Origin: Gluconacetobacter liquefaciens
GTDB lineage: Bacteria; Pseudomonadota; Alphaproteobacteria; Acetobacterales; Acetobacteraceae
NCBI RefSeq assembly: GCF_003350405.1
Contig: NZ_QQAW01000002.1
Span: 372,001-436,000 of the forward strand
Direction of reading: 5' to 3'
Length of the DNA: 64,000 nucleotides
The notes beneath the pieces were generated by a model that was not told the origin of the DNA, did no database searches, and saw nothing but the letters and a program-made list of their open reading frames with translations. A program made the position numbers and the translations under genes. Below are positions 56,147 through 64,000 of the stretch, one piece after another (positions within the stretch are counted from its first letter, which is position 1; every line of letters starts with the position of its first letter).

Positions 56147-57138
56147 GGGCGCTCTCCCCGCCCGGACAGGGCGGCGTGCAGGGCCAGGAGGGCCTCTTCC
56201 GGCCGGTGGTCGGTGGCATGGTGGATCAGGAGATGACCGTTGACGCGGCAGAGTTCGGCCAGGTCGGCTTGATGGCGGGCATAGGCCTCGTGATAGGCGC
56301 CGCGTATCTGTTCGACGCCGGGGAGCGTCAGTGTTTCCTCGCCTTCCAGGCCAGAAAAGCGGATATGTCCCGCGTAAGGCAGTTCGGCTTCGGCTGGGTC
56401 ATTGACCAGAAGGAGCATGGCGTGGGCCGGGCGGGCCGTCAGGCCGCGCAGCAGTGTCGCCATGGCCGGCAGCCCGCACAGCCCGTCGCCGATCAGGACG
56501 ACCCTGGCATGCCGGGGGACCTGCTGCGGATGGGGCAGGCCGGCATCTTCCGGATCATGGTCCAAGGTGCGCATCAAGGCCACGGCCAGCCGGTCCAGTG
56601 CCGCCCGTCCGCCGGGGGGGATATCGACCGGTTCGCCCGACGCGAGAAGGCGTACCCGTTCGCCCTGACGCAGCAGCAGCGCGCCGAGCGCGAGGGTAAG
56701 CAGGATGGCGCAGTCCGATTTCAGCGGCAGCGCGGGGATGGAACGCCAGCGCATTGAGGCGCTGGGATCGCACCACAGGCAGATGGTCTGCGCGGCTTCG
56801 GCTTCGGTTTCGCGGACATAGGCCCGGCTGCTGCGTGCGGATTGCCGCCAGTCGATGCGCGTGACCGGCTCGCCGGGCTGGGCGGGGCGGAACTGCCAGA
56901 AATCCTCGCCTGGACCGGCCTGGCGCCGTCCATGGTGGCCTGCCGCGACGGTGGCGGCGATACGCTGGGCGGACAGAATCAGCGCCGGCATGCGCGCGGC
57001 GAGGTTTTCCGCAGCTGCCAGCGGGACGGCGGCCGGGGTCAGGCCGGCATCGGGCATGTCGATTGCCGGGACGTGCCGGGCCAGCGCGCGGCGCAGGAAG
57101 GCGGCCGCGCGGCCGGACAGGGAAGGGGGCCGCGTCAT
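56143..57138 (-). CDS. DUF58 protein, MoxR partner
   Basis: 331-residue DUF58 protein, the standard partner of MoxR ATPases. Family core: GHHGRRQAGPGEDFWQFRPAQPGEPVTRIDWRQSARSSRAYVRETEAEAAQTICLWCDPSASM, where RIDWRQSAR is the signature, followed by a VWA-like fold (VVLIGDGLCGL). ATG at 57138; 8 bases after moxR and overlapping the DUF4159 gene. Confidence 0.93.
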   Translation of the reverse strand: MTRPPSLSGRAAAFLRRALARHVPAIDMPDAGLTPAAVPLAAAENLAARMPALILSAQRIAATVAAGHHGRRQAGPGEDFWQFRPAQPGEPVTRIDWRQSARSSRAYVRETEAEAAQTICLWCDPSASMRWRSIPALPLKSDCAILLTLALGALLLRQGERVRLLASGEPVDIPPGGRAALDRLAVALMRTLDHDPEDAGLPHPQQVPRHARVVLIGDGLCGLPAMATLLRGLTARPAHAMLLLVNDPAEAELPYAGHIRFSGLEGEETLTLPGVEQIRGAYHEAYARHQADLAELCRVNGHLLIHHATDHRPEEALLALHAALSGRGERP

Positions 57139-57146
57139 CGCGACGC

Positions 57147-58196
57147 TCAGTCCAGTGTGTGGAGCAGGCCGTCGATCAGGTCCGGCAGGCGCCGGTTTTC
57201 GGCCCGGGCGGTGAAGGTCAGGGACATGCGGTGCGCCAGGACCGGCTGAGCGAGGGCCGCGATGTCGTCGATGCTGGGCGACAGGCGGCCGTCGAGCAGG
57301 GCGCGGGCGCGGGTGGCCAGCATCAGCGCCTGCGCGGCGCGGGGGCCTGGGCCCCAGGCCACGGCGTTGCGGATGGTGGTGTCCTGCGTCGTTTCCGGCC
57401 GGGCGGCGCGGACCAGTCGCACGATGGAATCCACCACCCGGTCGCCGACCGGCAGGGCGCGGACAAGGCGCTGGGCCTCGATCAGGTCGCGGTCGGTCAG
57501 GACCGGACGGGGCACGATGTCTTGGCTGCCCGTGGTGGCCAGCAGCATCGCGCGCTCGGCGGCCTCATCGGGGAAACCGAGGGGGATCTGGAGCATGAAA
57601 CGGTCGAGCTGGGCCTCGGGGAGGGGGTAGGTGCCTTCCTGTTCGATGGGATTCTGGGTGGCGAGGACGTGGAACGGAGTGGGTAATGTGTGGTCGGTGC
57701 CGGCGATGGCGACCCGGTGTTCCTGCATGGCCTGCAACAGGGCGGACTGGGTGCGGGGGCTGGCGCGGTTGATTTCGTCGGCCATCAGCAACTGGCAGAA
57801 GACGGGACCTGGTACGAAGCGGAAGCTGCGGCGGCCGTGTTCGTCCTCGTCGAGGATTTCGCTGCCGGTGATGTCGGACGGCATCAGGTCGGGCGTGAAC
57901 TGGACGCGCCGGGCGTCCAGGCCCAGTACCGTTCCCAATGTCGTGACCAGCAGGGTCTTGCCCAGCCCCGGTGCGCCGACCAGCAGCGTGTGGCCGCCAG
58001 CCAGGATGCTGGTCAGCGTCTGGTCGATGACCGTACGCTGACCGTGGATGACGCGGCCGATTTCGGCCCGGGCCGCCTGCAGCAGACTGCCCAGGCGTTC
58101 GGCCTGTGCGAGGTCGGCGGTGGCGTTCGGGGCCGAGAAGGGGGGCAGGCCCGGCGCGGTGCCGGAGGCGGGGGGCAGGGCGTCCGATATCGTCAT
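57147..58196 (-). CDS. MoxR-type AAA+ ATPase
   Basis: 349 residues. Walker A GAPGLGKTLLVTTLG, Walker B LLMADEINRASPRTQSALLQAMQE, sensor 1 FHVLATQNPIEQEGTYPLPEAQLDRFML and the C-terminal lid (AWGPGPRAAQALMLATRARALLDGR). MoxR ATPases act as chaperones for VWA-domain partners, which follow here in the same operon. ATG at 58196, the first gene of the four-gene unit. Confidence 0.96.
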   Translation of the reverse strand: MTISDALPPASGTAPGLPPFSAPNATADLAQAERLGSLLQAARAEIGRVIHGQRTVIDQTLTSILAGGHTLLVGAPGLGKTLLVTTLGTVLGLDARRVQFTPDLMPSDITGSEILDEDEHGRRSFRFVPGPVFCQLLMADEINRASPRTQSALLQAMQEHRVAIAGTDHTLPTPFHVLATQNPIEQEGTYPLPEAQLDRFMLQIPLGFPDEAAERAMLLATTGSQDIVPRPVLTDRDLIEAQRLVRALPVGDRVVDSIVRLVRAARPETTQDTTIRNAVAWGPGPRAAQALMLATRARALLDGRLSPSIDDIAALAQPVLAHRMSLTFTARAENRRLPDLIDGLLHTLD

Positions 58197-58281
58197 GCGC
58201 TCAATCTGACAGGTCTGGGGGTTTCATCAAGTCGGGGATGATCCCTATATCGGGTGTCTGACGATTCAACAGGCGTGGGTT

Positions 58282-58893
58282 ATGCAGTTGGCTGACGATC
58301 TGAACAGGCGTGCCGTCGCGGCTTTCGATGGTGCCCAATGCTCCTCCCGCCCTGGCATTCCCCCCATGTCGGCATCATGCGGGGCGTTGCCGTTCCGGAT
58401 ACAGCGGGATGGGACATGGCTTTATCGCGGCACGCCGATCCGCCGCAAGCCGATGGTCTGCCTGTTCGCGTCGGTGCTGACGCGGGACGCCGAGGGGGCG
58501 TACTGGCTGCAGACGCCGACCGAACGCGGCACGATCGAGGTCGAGGACGCGCCATTCGTGGCGATGGAACTGCATTGGAGCGGTTGCGGGCGCAAGCAGG
58601 TGCTCTCCTTTCGGACGAATGTGGACCTGGTGGTCTGTGCCGGGCCGGACCACGCGATCGTGGCGGAATGGGATGTTCCCTGCGAGGAATGCGGCACTGG
58701 CCCGGTTCCCTATCTGCATGTGCGCGACGGTGCCGGGGCATACCCGATCCAGGCCCGAATCGCCCGTTCGGTCTATTACGAACTGGCGGCCCTGGCGGTT
58801 CCCGGCACCTGTCGCGGTGCGCCGTGCCTGGGCGTGTGGAGCCAGAATGTCTTTTTTCCCCTCTCATGCCTGCCGGCGGGGGACGGGAGCTGA
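58282..58893 (+). CDS. DUF1285 protein
   Basis: 203-residue DUF1285 protein: LPFRIQRDGTWLYRGTPIRRKPMVCLFASVLTRDAEGAYWLQTPTERGTIEVEDAPFVAMEL is the family pattern (normally DGTWYYHGSPIRRKPLVKLF). Later cysteine pairs C-x2-C in VPCEECGTG could bind metal. ATG at 58282. Overlaps the CCA-family gene by 28 bases, an arrangement common in Acetobacteraceae-type genomes. Role unknown. Confidence 0.9.
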   Translation: MQLADDLNRRAVAAFDGAQCSSRPGIPPMSASCGALPFRIQRDGTWLYRGTPIRRKPMVCLFASVLTRDAEGAYWLQTPTERGTIEVEDAPFVAMELHWSGCGRKQVLSFRTNVDLVVCAGPDHAIVAEWDVPCEECGTGPVPYLHVRDGAGAYPIQARIARSVYYELAALAVPGTCRGAPCLGVWSQNVFFPLSCLPAGDGS

Positions 58894-60107
58894 ACCGGGG
58901 CGGCGAACTGGCGGACCGGCTGGCGGCATTGCCGCCGGATGCGCGGCAGGGACTGGCGCGGCTGTGGGGATTGCTGCCGCGGGCGCGGCTGGTCGGCGGG
59001 GTTGTGCGCGACCTGCTGGCCGGGCGGAGTGTGGCCGATATCGACATGGGTACGCCCGAACCGCCTGAGCGTGTGCAGGCGATCCTGACCGAGGCTGGTG
59101 TCAAGGTCGTGGCTACCGGGTTGGCCCATGGGACGGTGACCGCGGTGATCGACGGCCGGCCCTATGAAATCACCACGCTGCGTCGGGACGAGCGAACCGA
59201 TGGGCGGCATGCCGTGGTGGCCTGGACCGATGACTGGGAAGAGGACGCGGCCCGGCGGGATTTCACGATCAACGCGATGTCCTGCGACCGGGACGGGGTG
59301 GTGCACGATTATTTCGGTGGCCGGGTGGATCTGGCGGCTGGGCGGGTGCGGTTCGTCGGCGATGCGGCGGCGCGCATTCGCGAGGACGCGCTGCGGGTTC
59401 TGCGTTTTTTCCGCTTTCACGCCCGCTATGGGCGGGGCGTGCCGGACGTGGCGGCGATGGAGGCGATCGTGGCCTGTCGTGACGGCGTCTCCCGGCTTTC
59501 GGCCGAGCGGGTGTGGTCGGAGTTGCGGCGCATCCTCACCGGGCCGGCCGTGGTGGCGACCCTGACGCTGATGGCGAAATGCGGTGTGCTGGCCATCCTG
59601 CTGCCGGAGGGATGCGACCTGCCGGCGCTGGCGCGGCTGATCGGGAGCGGAGCGCCGGATGACGCGGTGCTGCGCCTGGCGGTGCTGGCGCGGGCTGTGC
59701 CGGAGGAACTGGCCGGGCGCCTGCGCCTGTCGCGGGCCGATACGGCGGCGCTTGCCGCGATCCGGTCGGGACCGGAGCCTGATCCGGCGCTGGAGGAGGA
59801 CGACCGCCGTCGCCTGCTGGCCGACGAGCCGGCACAGGCCCTGGTCGGGCGGAGCTGGCGGGTGCAGGCGGAGCGGCTGGGGGTGGCATCACCCCTGTGG
59901 GACGCGCTGCGGGCTGATTTGCTGGCTCGTGCGCGGCCGGTCTTTCCGCTGGCGGGGCGGGATCTGGTGCAGGCCGGCATGGCGCCCGGCCCACGTGTGG
60001 GGCAGGTGCTGGAACAGGTCCGCGCCTGGTGGCACGCCGGAGGGTGCCGGGCCGGGCGGCGGGAGTGCCTGGCGCAACTGGAGCGGCTGACGGCGGGGAC
60101 CGCTTGA
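58866..60107 (+). CDS. cca: CCA-adding/poly(A) polymerase family protein
   Basis: 413 residues from the ATG at 58866, the first ATG that suits the family start. Class II nucleotidyltransferase: LVGGVVRDLLAGRSVADIDMGTPE has the GG and D-x-D active site, EITTLRRDERTDGRHAVVAWTDDWEEDAARRDFTINAM the next blocks, and RIREDALRVLRFFRFHARYG the helical domain. Adds or repairs the CCA end of tRNA, though poly(A) polymerases share these motifs. The alanine-rich C-terminal part is variable. Confidence 0.92.
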   Translation: MPAGGGRELNRGGELADRLAALPPDARQGLARLWGLLPRARLVGGVVRDLLAGRSVADIDMGTPEPPERVQAILTEAGVKVVATGLAHGTVTAVIDGRPYEITTLRRDERTDGRHAVVAWTDDWEEDAARRDFTINAMSCDRDGVVHDYFGGRVDLAAGRVRFVGDAAARIREDALRVLRFFRFHARYGRGVPDVAAMEAIVACRDGVSRLSAERVWSELRRILTGPAVVATLTLMAKCGVLAILLPEGCDLPALARLIGSGAPDDAVLRLAVLARAVPEELAGRLRLSRADTAALAAIRSGPEPDPALEEDDRRRLLADEPAQALVGRSWRVQAERLGVASPLWDALRADLLARARPVFPLAGRDLVQAGMAPGPRVGQVLEQVRAWWHAGGCRAGRRECLAQLERLTAGTA

Positions 60108-60174
60108 TACCGGACGGCTCGCGCCCTGGAACGGCGTTGCTTTCTTTGTCATCCATGGCTTGGTAAAGGGCTGC

Positions 60175-61986
60175 ATGAACGTCGTTTCGTCCCGGACCCC
60201 GGCCTCTTCCCCGCCCATGCCTGCGCCGGCCCGGCCGGCGGGAGGCGATGCGCATGAGCGGGGCATGGACCTGCTGCGGCGCGTGTGGCGCGAGGACGTG
60301 CGGCACCATCGCGGACGGATCGCGGCGGTGATCGGGCTGACGATCCTGATGGCGTCGCTGACCGGGCTGTATCCGCTGGTCATCCAGCGGGCGCTGGACA
60401 TGTTCGCCGACCACGATCCGCGCATCCTCTATCAGGTGCCGGCGCTGGTGATCCTGATCACCGCCGCCAAGGCGCTGTCGCAATATGGCCAGACCGTCGC
60501 GGTGCAGAACCTGGTGCTGGTGGTGATTCGCGGCTTGCAGGAGCGGATGTTCGCGCATCTGCTCCATGCCGACATCGCCCGGGTCGAGCGCGAGGCGCCG
60601 GCGCAGCTTGCTGCCCGGTTCACCACCGATGCCGTCTCGATCCGCGAGGCGATGATCCGTGTCGTCAATTCGCTGGGCGATGTCGTCACCGTCGCGGGGC
60701 TGGTGGTGTCGATGTTCTATATGGACTGGGAGCTGAGCCTGATCGCGGCGGTGCTGTATCCGATCGCGGCGGTGCCGATCCAGCGGCTGGGCAAGAAGGT
60801 CCGGCGGGCCTCGGGCGGCATGCAGGAGCGGATGGGCGAGACGTCGGCCCTGCTGACCGAGAGTTTTTCGCAGGCGCGCACCGTGCGGGTCTATCGTCTG
60901 GAGCAGGCGGAGACCAGGCGGGTCGATCAGGCGTTCGACCAGTTGCATGCTGCGCTGCTGCGCATTGCCCGTGGGCGGGCGCGGGTCGATCCGGTGCTGG
61001 AGGTGCTGGGCGGGGCGGCGGTTGCCGCCGTGCTGGGCTTCGCCGGCTGGCGCGCGGCGCTGGGCGGGGCGACGTTGGGCGATTTCTCCGGCTTCGTGGC
61101 TGCGCTGCTGCTGGCCTCGCGGCCGTTGCGGGCGCTGGGGTCGCTGAATGCCGCGATGCAGGAGGGGTTTGCCGGTCTGGAGCGGATCTTCGCCGTGATC
61201 GACGAACCGGCCGATATCGTGGAGGCCCCCGATGCCGGGCCTCTGCCCGAGGGCAACGGCCATCTGCGCTTCGAGGCGGCTTCGTTCGTCTATCCCGATG
61301 GACGGGTGGGGCTGAACGGGCTGAGTTTCGACGCGCGGCCGGGGTTGACGGTGGCGCTGGTCGGGCCGTCCGGTGCCGGGAAATCCACCGCGCTGTCGCT
61401 GATTCCGCGCCTGCATGATGTCAGTGGCGGGCGGATCGTGCTGGATGGGATGGACCTGCGGGCCGTGCGGCTGGCTGATCTGCGCGACGCCATCGCTTAT
61501 GTCAGCCAGGATACGCTGCTGTTCGACCTGTCGGTGGCCGATAATATCCGGGTGGGACGGCCGACGGCGACGGATGCCGACATTCGGGCGGCGGCGCGGG
61601 CGGCGGCGGCGGAAGCCTTTATCGACGCGCTACCGGAAGGGTTCGCCACCCGTGTCGGCCCCGGCGGGCAGCGCCTGTCGGGTGGGCAGCGCCAGCGGGT
61701 GGCGCTGGCGCGCGCGCTGCTGCGCGATCCGCGCGTGCTGCTGCTGGATGAGGCGACGAGTGCCCTGGACAGCGAGAGCGAGGCGCTTGTGCAGGAGGCA
61801 CTGGGCCAGTTGCGGCAGGGGCGGACGACCATCGTCGTTGCCCACCGGCTCTCGACCGTGCGGTCGGCCGATCTGGTCGTGGTGCTGGCCGACGGGCAAG
61901 GGGGGGAATGCGGAACCCATGCCGACTTGATGGCGGCCGACGGGCTGTATGCCCGCATGGTACGAACCCAGGCTTTCGGCCTCTGA
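60175..61986 (+). CDS. ABC half-transporter (exporter, MsbA-like)
   Basis: 604 residues from the ATG at 60175 (AAAGGG upstream); a TTG at 60160 is also in frame. Six membrane helices then the ATPase: Walker A VGPSGAGKSTAL, Q loop, signature LSGGQRQRVALARALL, Walker B VLLLDEATSALDSES and the switch histidine in VVAHRLSTVRSA. Functions as a homodimer. Sequence resembles MsbA/lipid and multidrug exporters; the substrate is not clear. Downstream of cca by 67 bases. Confidence 0.94.
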   Translation: MNVVSSRTPASSPPMPAPARPAGGDAHERGMDLLRRVWREDVRHHRGRIAAVIGLTILMASLTGLYPLVIQRALDMFADHDPRILYQVPALVILITAAKALSQYGQTVAVQNLVLVVIRGLQERMFAHLLHADIARVEREAPAQLAARFTTDAVSIREAMIRVVNSLGDVVTVAGLVVSMFYMDWELSLIAAVLYPIAAVPIQRLGKKVRRASGGMQERMGETSALLTESFSQARTVRVYRLEQAETRRVDQAFDQLHAALLRIARGRARVDPVLEVLGGAAVAAVLGFAGWRAALGGATLGDFSGFVAALLLASRPLRALGSLNAAMQEGFAGLERIFAVIDEPADIVEAPDAGPLPEGNGHLRFEAASFVYPDGRVGLNGLSFDARPGLTVALVGPSGAGKSTALSLIPRLHDVSGGRIVLDGMDLRAVRLADLRDAIAYVSQDTLLFDLSVADNIRVGRPTATDADIRAAARAAAAEAFIDALPEGFATRVGPGGQRLSGGQRQRVALARALLRDPRVLLLDEATSALDSESEALVQEALGQLRQGRTTIVVAHRLSTVRSADLVVVLADGQGGECGTHADLMAADGLYARMVRTQAFGL

Positions 61987-62072
61987 ATCGCAGGCCGGGG
62001 GGAGCCGGCCAGTCTTTTCGTCGTGTCTGCCGGGTGGGGCGGTTGATGGATCGGGGACTTCGTGCCATGGAT

Positions 62073-62091
62073 TGACCGACCGGTTCGGTCA
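62073..62091. promoter_or_regulatory. TetR-type operator upstream of emrA
   Basis: TGACCGACCGGTTCGGTCA: perfect 7-bp arms TGACCGA/TCGGTCA around CCGGT. This spacing and sequence class matches operators of TetR-family regulators (GACCGACCGGTC type). It ends 44 bases before the emrA start, suitable for repression. No tetR gene is in the window. Confidence 0.65.
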
Positions 62092-62135
62092 TTCGACCGC
62101 GCTGACGCTATGAGCTGGAACGCAAGAGGAACCGT

Positions 62136-63227
62136 ATGGCCGAGCAAGACGGCGCAGGGTCGGGCGACAAGCCGGAAGAAACGCGCAAAAAGAAACCCAA
62201 CCCGCTGGTCCGTGTCGGCCTGATCCTTTTTGTCGTCGTCCTTGTGGTGGCGGCCGGGATCTACTGGTTCCTGACCCGCCACGACATTGAGACCGACGAT
62301 GCGTTTACCGCCGGGCGTGCGGTGACCATCGCGCCGCATGTGCGCGGCTATGTGACGGAACTGCTGGTGAACGATAACCAGTTCGTCCATGCCGGGCAGG
62401 TGCTGGCGCGCATCGACGACCGCGACTATCGGGCGGCGCGCGACAATGCCGCGGCGACGTTGCAGATTGCCCAGGCCCAGGCGGAAGGGGCGCAGTTTGG
62501 ACTCGCGGTCGCGCAGAAGGATTTTCCGGGCCGGTTGCTGATGGCGCAGGGCCAGTTGCAGGCCGCGCAGGCGCAGCAGTTCAAGGCCGAGACCGATTAC
62601 CGCCGCCAGCATGCGGTGGCGCGGGCCGCCACCACGCAGCAGGATATCGACTACGCCACGGCGGCGCTCCAGGCTGCCAAGGCGCAGGTGACGCAGGCCG
62701 AAGGCAATCTGCGGATTGCCGAGCCGGTGCAGGCCAATATCTCGAACACCCAGACGCGGATCAGCCAGTATGACGCGCAGGTGGCGCAGGCCAAGGCGCA
62801 GTTGGTGCAGGCCGAACTGAACCTGGGATGGACGGAGATCCGTGCCCCGCATGATGGCTGGATTTCGCAGCGCAATATCGAGCGCGGCAGCTTTGTCAGC
62901 GAGGGGCAGTCGCTCTTCTCGGTCGTCGAGCCGGAAGTGTGGGTGGTCGCGAACTACAAGGAAACCCAGATGACCCATATGCGGCCGGGTCAGAAGGTGG
63001 ACATCGCGGTGGATGCCTATCCGTTCCTGAACCTGAAGGGCCATGTGGATTCGATCCAGCTTGGCACCGGGGCGACCTTCAGCGCCTTCCCGCCCGAGAA
63101 CGCGACGGGCAACTATGTGAAGATCGTGCAGCGCGTGCCGGTGAAGATCGTGATCGACCAGGGGTTGCAACCTGATCTGCCGCTGTCGCTGGGGCTGTCG
63201 GTCGTGCCGACGGTGCATACGGAATGA
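62136..63227 (+). CDS. emrA: EmrA-type HlyD secretion adaptor
   Basis: 363-residue membrane-fusion protein. N-terminal helix (about residues 27-47, VGLILFVVVLVVAAGIYWFLT), lipoyl half ATDDAFTAGRAVTIAPHVRGYVTELLVNDNQFVHAGQVLARID-like, a long coiled coil with 35-residue repeats, then LGWTEIRAPHDGWISQRNIERGSFVSEGQSLFSVVEPEVWVVANYKETQM, all EmrA-typical. AGAGGA lies 5 bases upstream of the ATG. Coupled to emrB by ATGA; with an outer-membrane factor it exports drugs. Confidence 0.95.
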   Translation: MAEQDGAGSGDKPEETRKKKPNPLVRVGLILFVVVLVVAAGIYWFLTRHDIETDDAFTAGRAVTIAPHVRGYVTELLVNDNQFVHAGQVLARIDDRDYRAARDNAAATLQIAQAQAEGAQFGLAVAQKDFPGRLLMAQGQLQAAQAQQFKAETDYRRQHAVARAATTQQDIDYATAALQAAKAQVTQAEGNLRIAEPVQANISNTQTRISQYDAQVAQAKAQLVQAELNLGWTEIRAPHDGWISQRNIERGSFVSEGQSLFSVVEPEVWVVANYKETQMTHMRPGQKVDIAVDAYPFLNLKGHVDSIQLGTGATFSAFPPENATGNYVKIVQRVPVKIVIDQGLQPDLPLSLGLSVVPTVHTE

Positions 63228-64000
63228 GCGATGGCCCGGCGGCCGGCGCGTCTGCCCCGGCGGAGAGGTCATGGAAGCCCAAGGCGAATCCATGGCTGAT
63301 CGCGGTCGTCGTGACGGTGGCCGCGTTCATGGAAATCCTGGACACGACCATCGTCAACGTCTCGCTGCCGCATATCGCCGGCAGCCTGTCGTCGACCTAT
63401 GACGATGCGACCTGGACCCTGACATCCTATCTGGTGGCCAACGGCATCGTGCTGACCATCTCGGGGTGGCTGGGAAAACTGCTGGGCCGAAAACGCTATT
63501 TCCTGATCTGTATCTTCATGTTCACCGTGTCGTCGTTTCTGTGCGGCATGGCGACGAGCCTGCCAGAACTGATTCTGTTCCGGCTGATGCAGGGGTTTTT
63601 CGGCGGCGGCCTGCAACCTAACCAGCAATCGATCATCCTCGATACCTTCCCGCCCGAAAAGCGGGCGGCGGCGTTCGGGCTGACGGCGATCGCCACCATC
63701 GTCGCGCCTGTGATCGGGCCGGCGCTGGGTGGGTGGATTACCGATAATTATTCCTGGCGCTGGATCTTCTTCATCAACGTGCCCGTGGGGCTGGCGGCGA
63801 CCTTTGCCGTGTCGATGATCGTCGAGGACCCGCCATGGGCGGGCAAGCAGAAGGCGCCGCTGGATATCGTGGGGATCGGGCTGATCGCCATCGGGTTCGG
63901 GTGCCTGGAAGTCGCGGTCGATCGCGGCGAGGACGAGGACTGGTTCGGCTCGTCGATGATCCGGATCATGGCCGTGCTGGCGGTGCTGGGGATCGGCGGT
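63224..64000 (+). CDS. emrB: EmrB/QacA-type MFS drug exporter (truncated by window)
   Basis: Open to the window end with about 259 codons visible. Begins MSDGPAAGASAPAERSWK. The DHA2-family start is FMEILDTTIVNVSLPHIAGSL (motif D1), then TSYLVANGIVLTISGWLGKLLGRKRYF and GFFGGGLQPNQQSIILDTFPPEKRAAAFG (motif A/B), and PVIGPALGGWITDNYSWRWIFFINVPVG (motif C). A 14-helix drug/proton antiporter that works with EmrA. The ATG overlaps the emrA stop. Confidence 0.95.
   Translation, partial: MSDGPAAGASAPAERSWKPKANPWLIAVVVTVAAFMEILDTTIVNVSLPHIAGSLSSTYDDATWTLTSYLVANGIVLTISGWLGKLLGRKRYFLICIFMFTVSSFLCGMATSLPELILFRLMQGFFGGGLQPNQQSIILDTFPPEKRAAAFGLTAIATIVAPVIGPALGGWITDNYSWRWIFFINVPVGLAATFAVSMIVEDPPWAGKQKAPLDIVGIGLIAIGFGCLEVAVDRGEDEDWFGSSMIRIMAVLAVLGIGG

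Noticed and set aside
55284..56219. 311-codon minus-strand frame
   Set aside because: Alternate frame of the DUF4159/DUF58 region, Pro/Arg/Ala-rich without motifs.
59536..61416. 626-codon minus-strand frame
   Set aside because: Antisense to cca and the ABC transporter; repetitive and without domains.

Overview
The window is a high-GC alphaproteobacterial chromosome segment. Gene content points to an acetic acid bacterium (Acetobacteraceae, Gluconacetobacter-like). The clues are an alphaproteobacterial che operon with cheD and a CheZ-like gene, a CcrM-type methyltransferase, an NDUFS4-like complex I accessory subunit, small LAGC-type lipoproteins and several drug-efflux systems. The genus is an inference; no 16S or other marker gene is present.

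Layout. (1) 161-8509, minus strand: a compact chemotaxis operon. Its transcription order is mcp, STAS protein, cheY2, cheA, cheW, cheR, cheB, cheY1, cheD and a small CheT/CheZ-like putative phosphatase. (2) 9081-16020, minus strand: flagellar motor and export genes fliF-fliG-fliH-fliN-fliO-fliP, with a small lipoprotein and a MotE-like periplasmic protein upstream. (3) 16585-20987: tRNA-Tyr, rlmB, a lipoprotein, a decayed VOC-fold gene, a lipid-kinase-like gene and L-serine dehydratase. These separate the flagellar genes into two blocks. (4) 21140-23705, minus strand: flgG-flgA-flgH for the rod, P ring and L ring. (5) 24217-27892: a small membrane protein, three tRNAs (Ser, Arg, Pro), an NDUFS4-like subunit, xanthine phosphoribosyltransferase, a CsaA-like protein and an MFS exporter. 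(6) 27986-37482: a membrane diguanylate cyclase followed by a surface-polysaccharide locus. The locus holds a methyltransferase-glycosyltransferase fusion split by a frameshift at a G7 tract, a three-domain glycosyltransferase, an ABC-2 exporter pair and a further GT2 enzyme. (7) 37654-48324: an MdtABC-type RND pump operon with its outer-membrane factor, bracketed by two CsbD-like stress genes. (8) 48500-51003: rnhB, ccrM and an ankyrin protein. (9) 51216-58196, minus strand: a MoxR / DUF58 / BatA-DUF4159 / VWA operon. (10) 58282-64000: a DUF1285 protein, a CCA-adding-enzyme family protein, an ABC half-transporter, and emrAB behind a near-perfect TetR-type operator. emrB runs off the window.

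How it fits together. Regions 1, 2 and 4 build and steer the flagellum. Region 6 makes and exports an extracellular or surface glycan next to a c-di-GMP synthase. Regions 7 and 10 supply envelope stress and efflux functions. No CRISPR array, phage or complete insertion sequence is visible. The most unusual signals are the G7 frameshift in the polysaccharide fusion gene, the DxxxQ protein closing the che operon, a receptor with almost no periplasmic part but a CheR-tether-like tail, and several precise inverted repeats upstream of genes.
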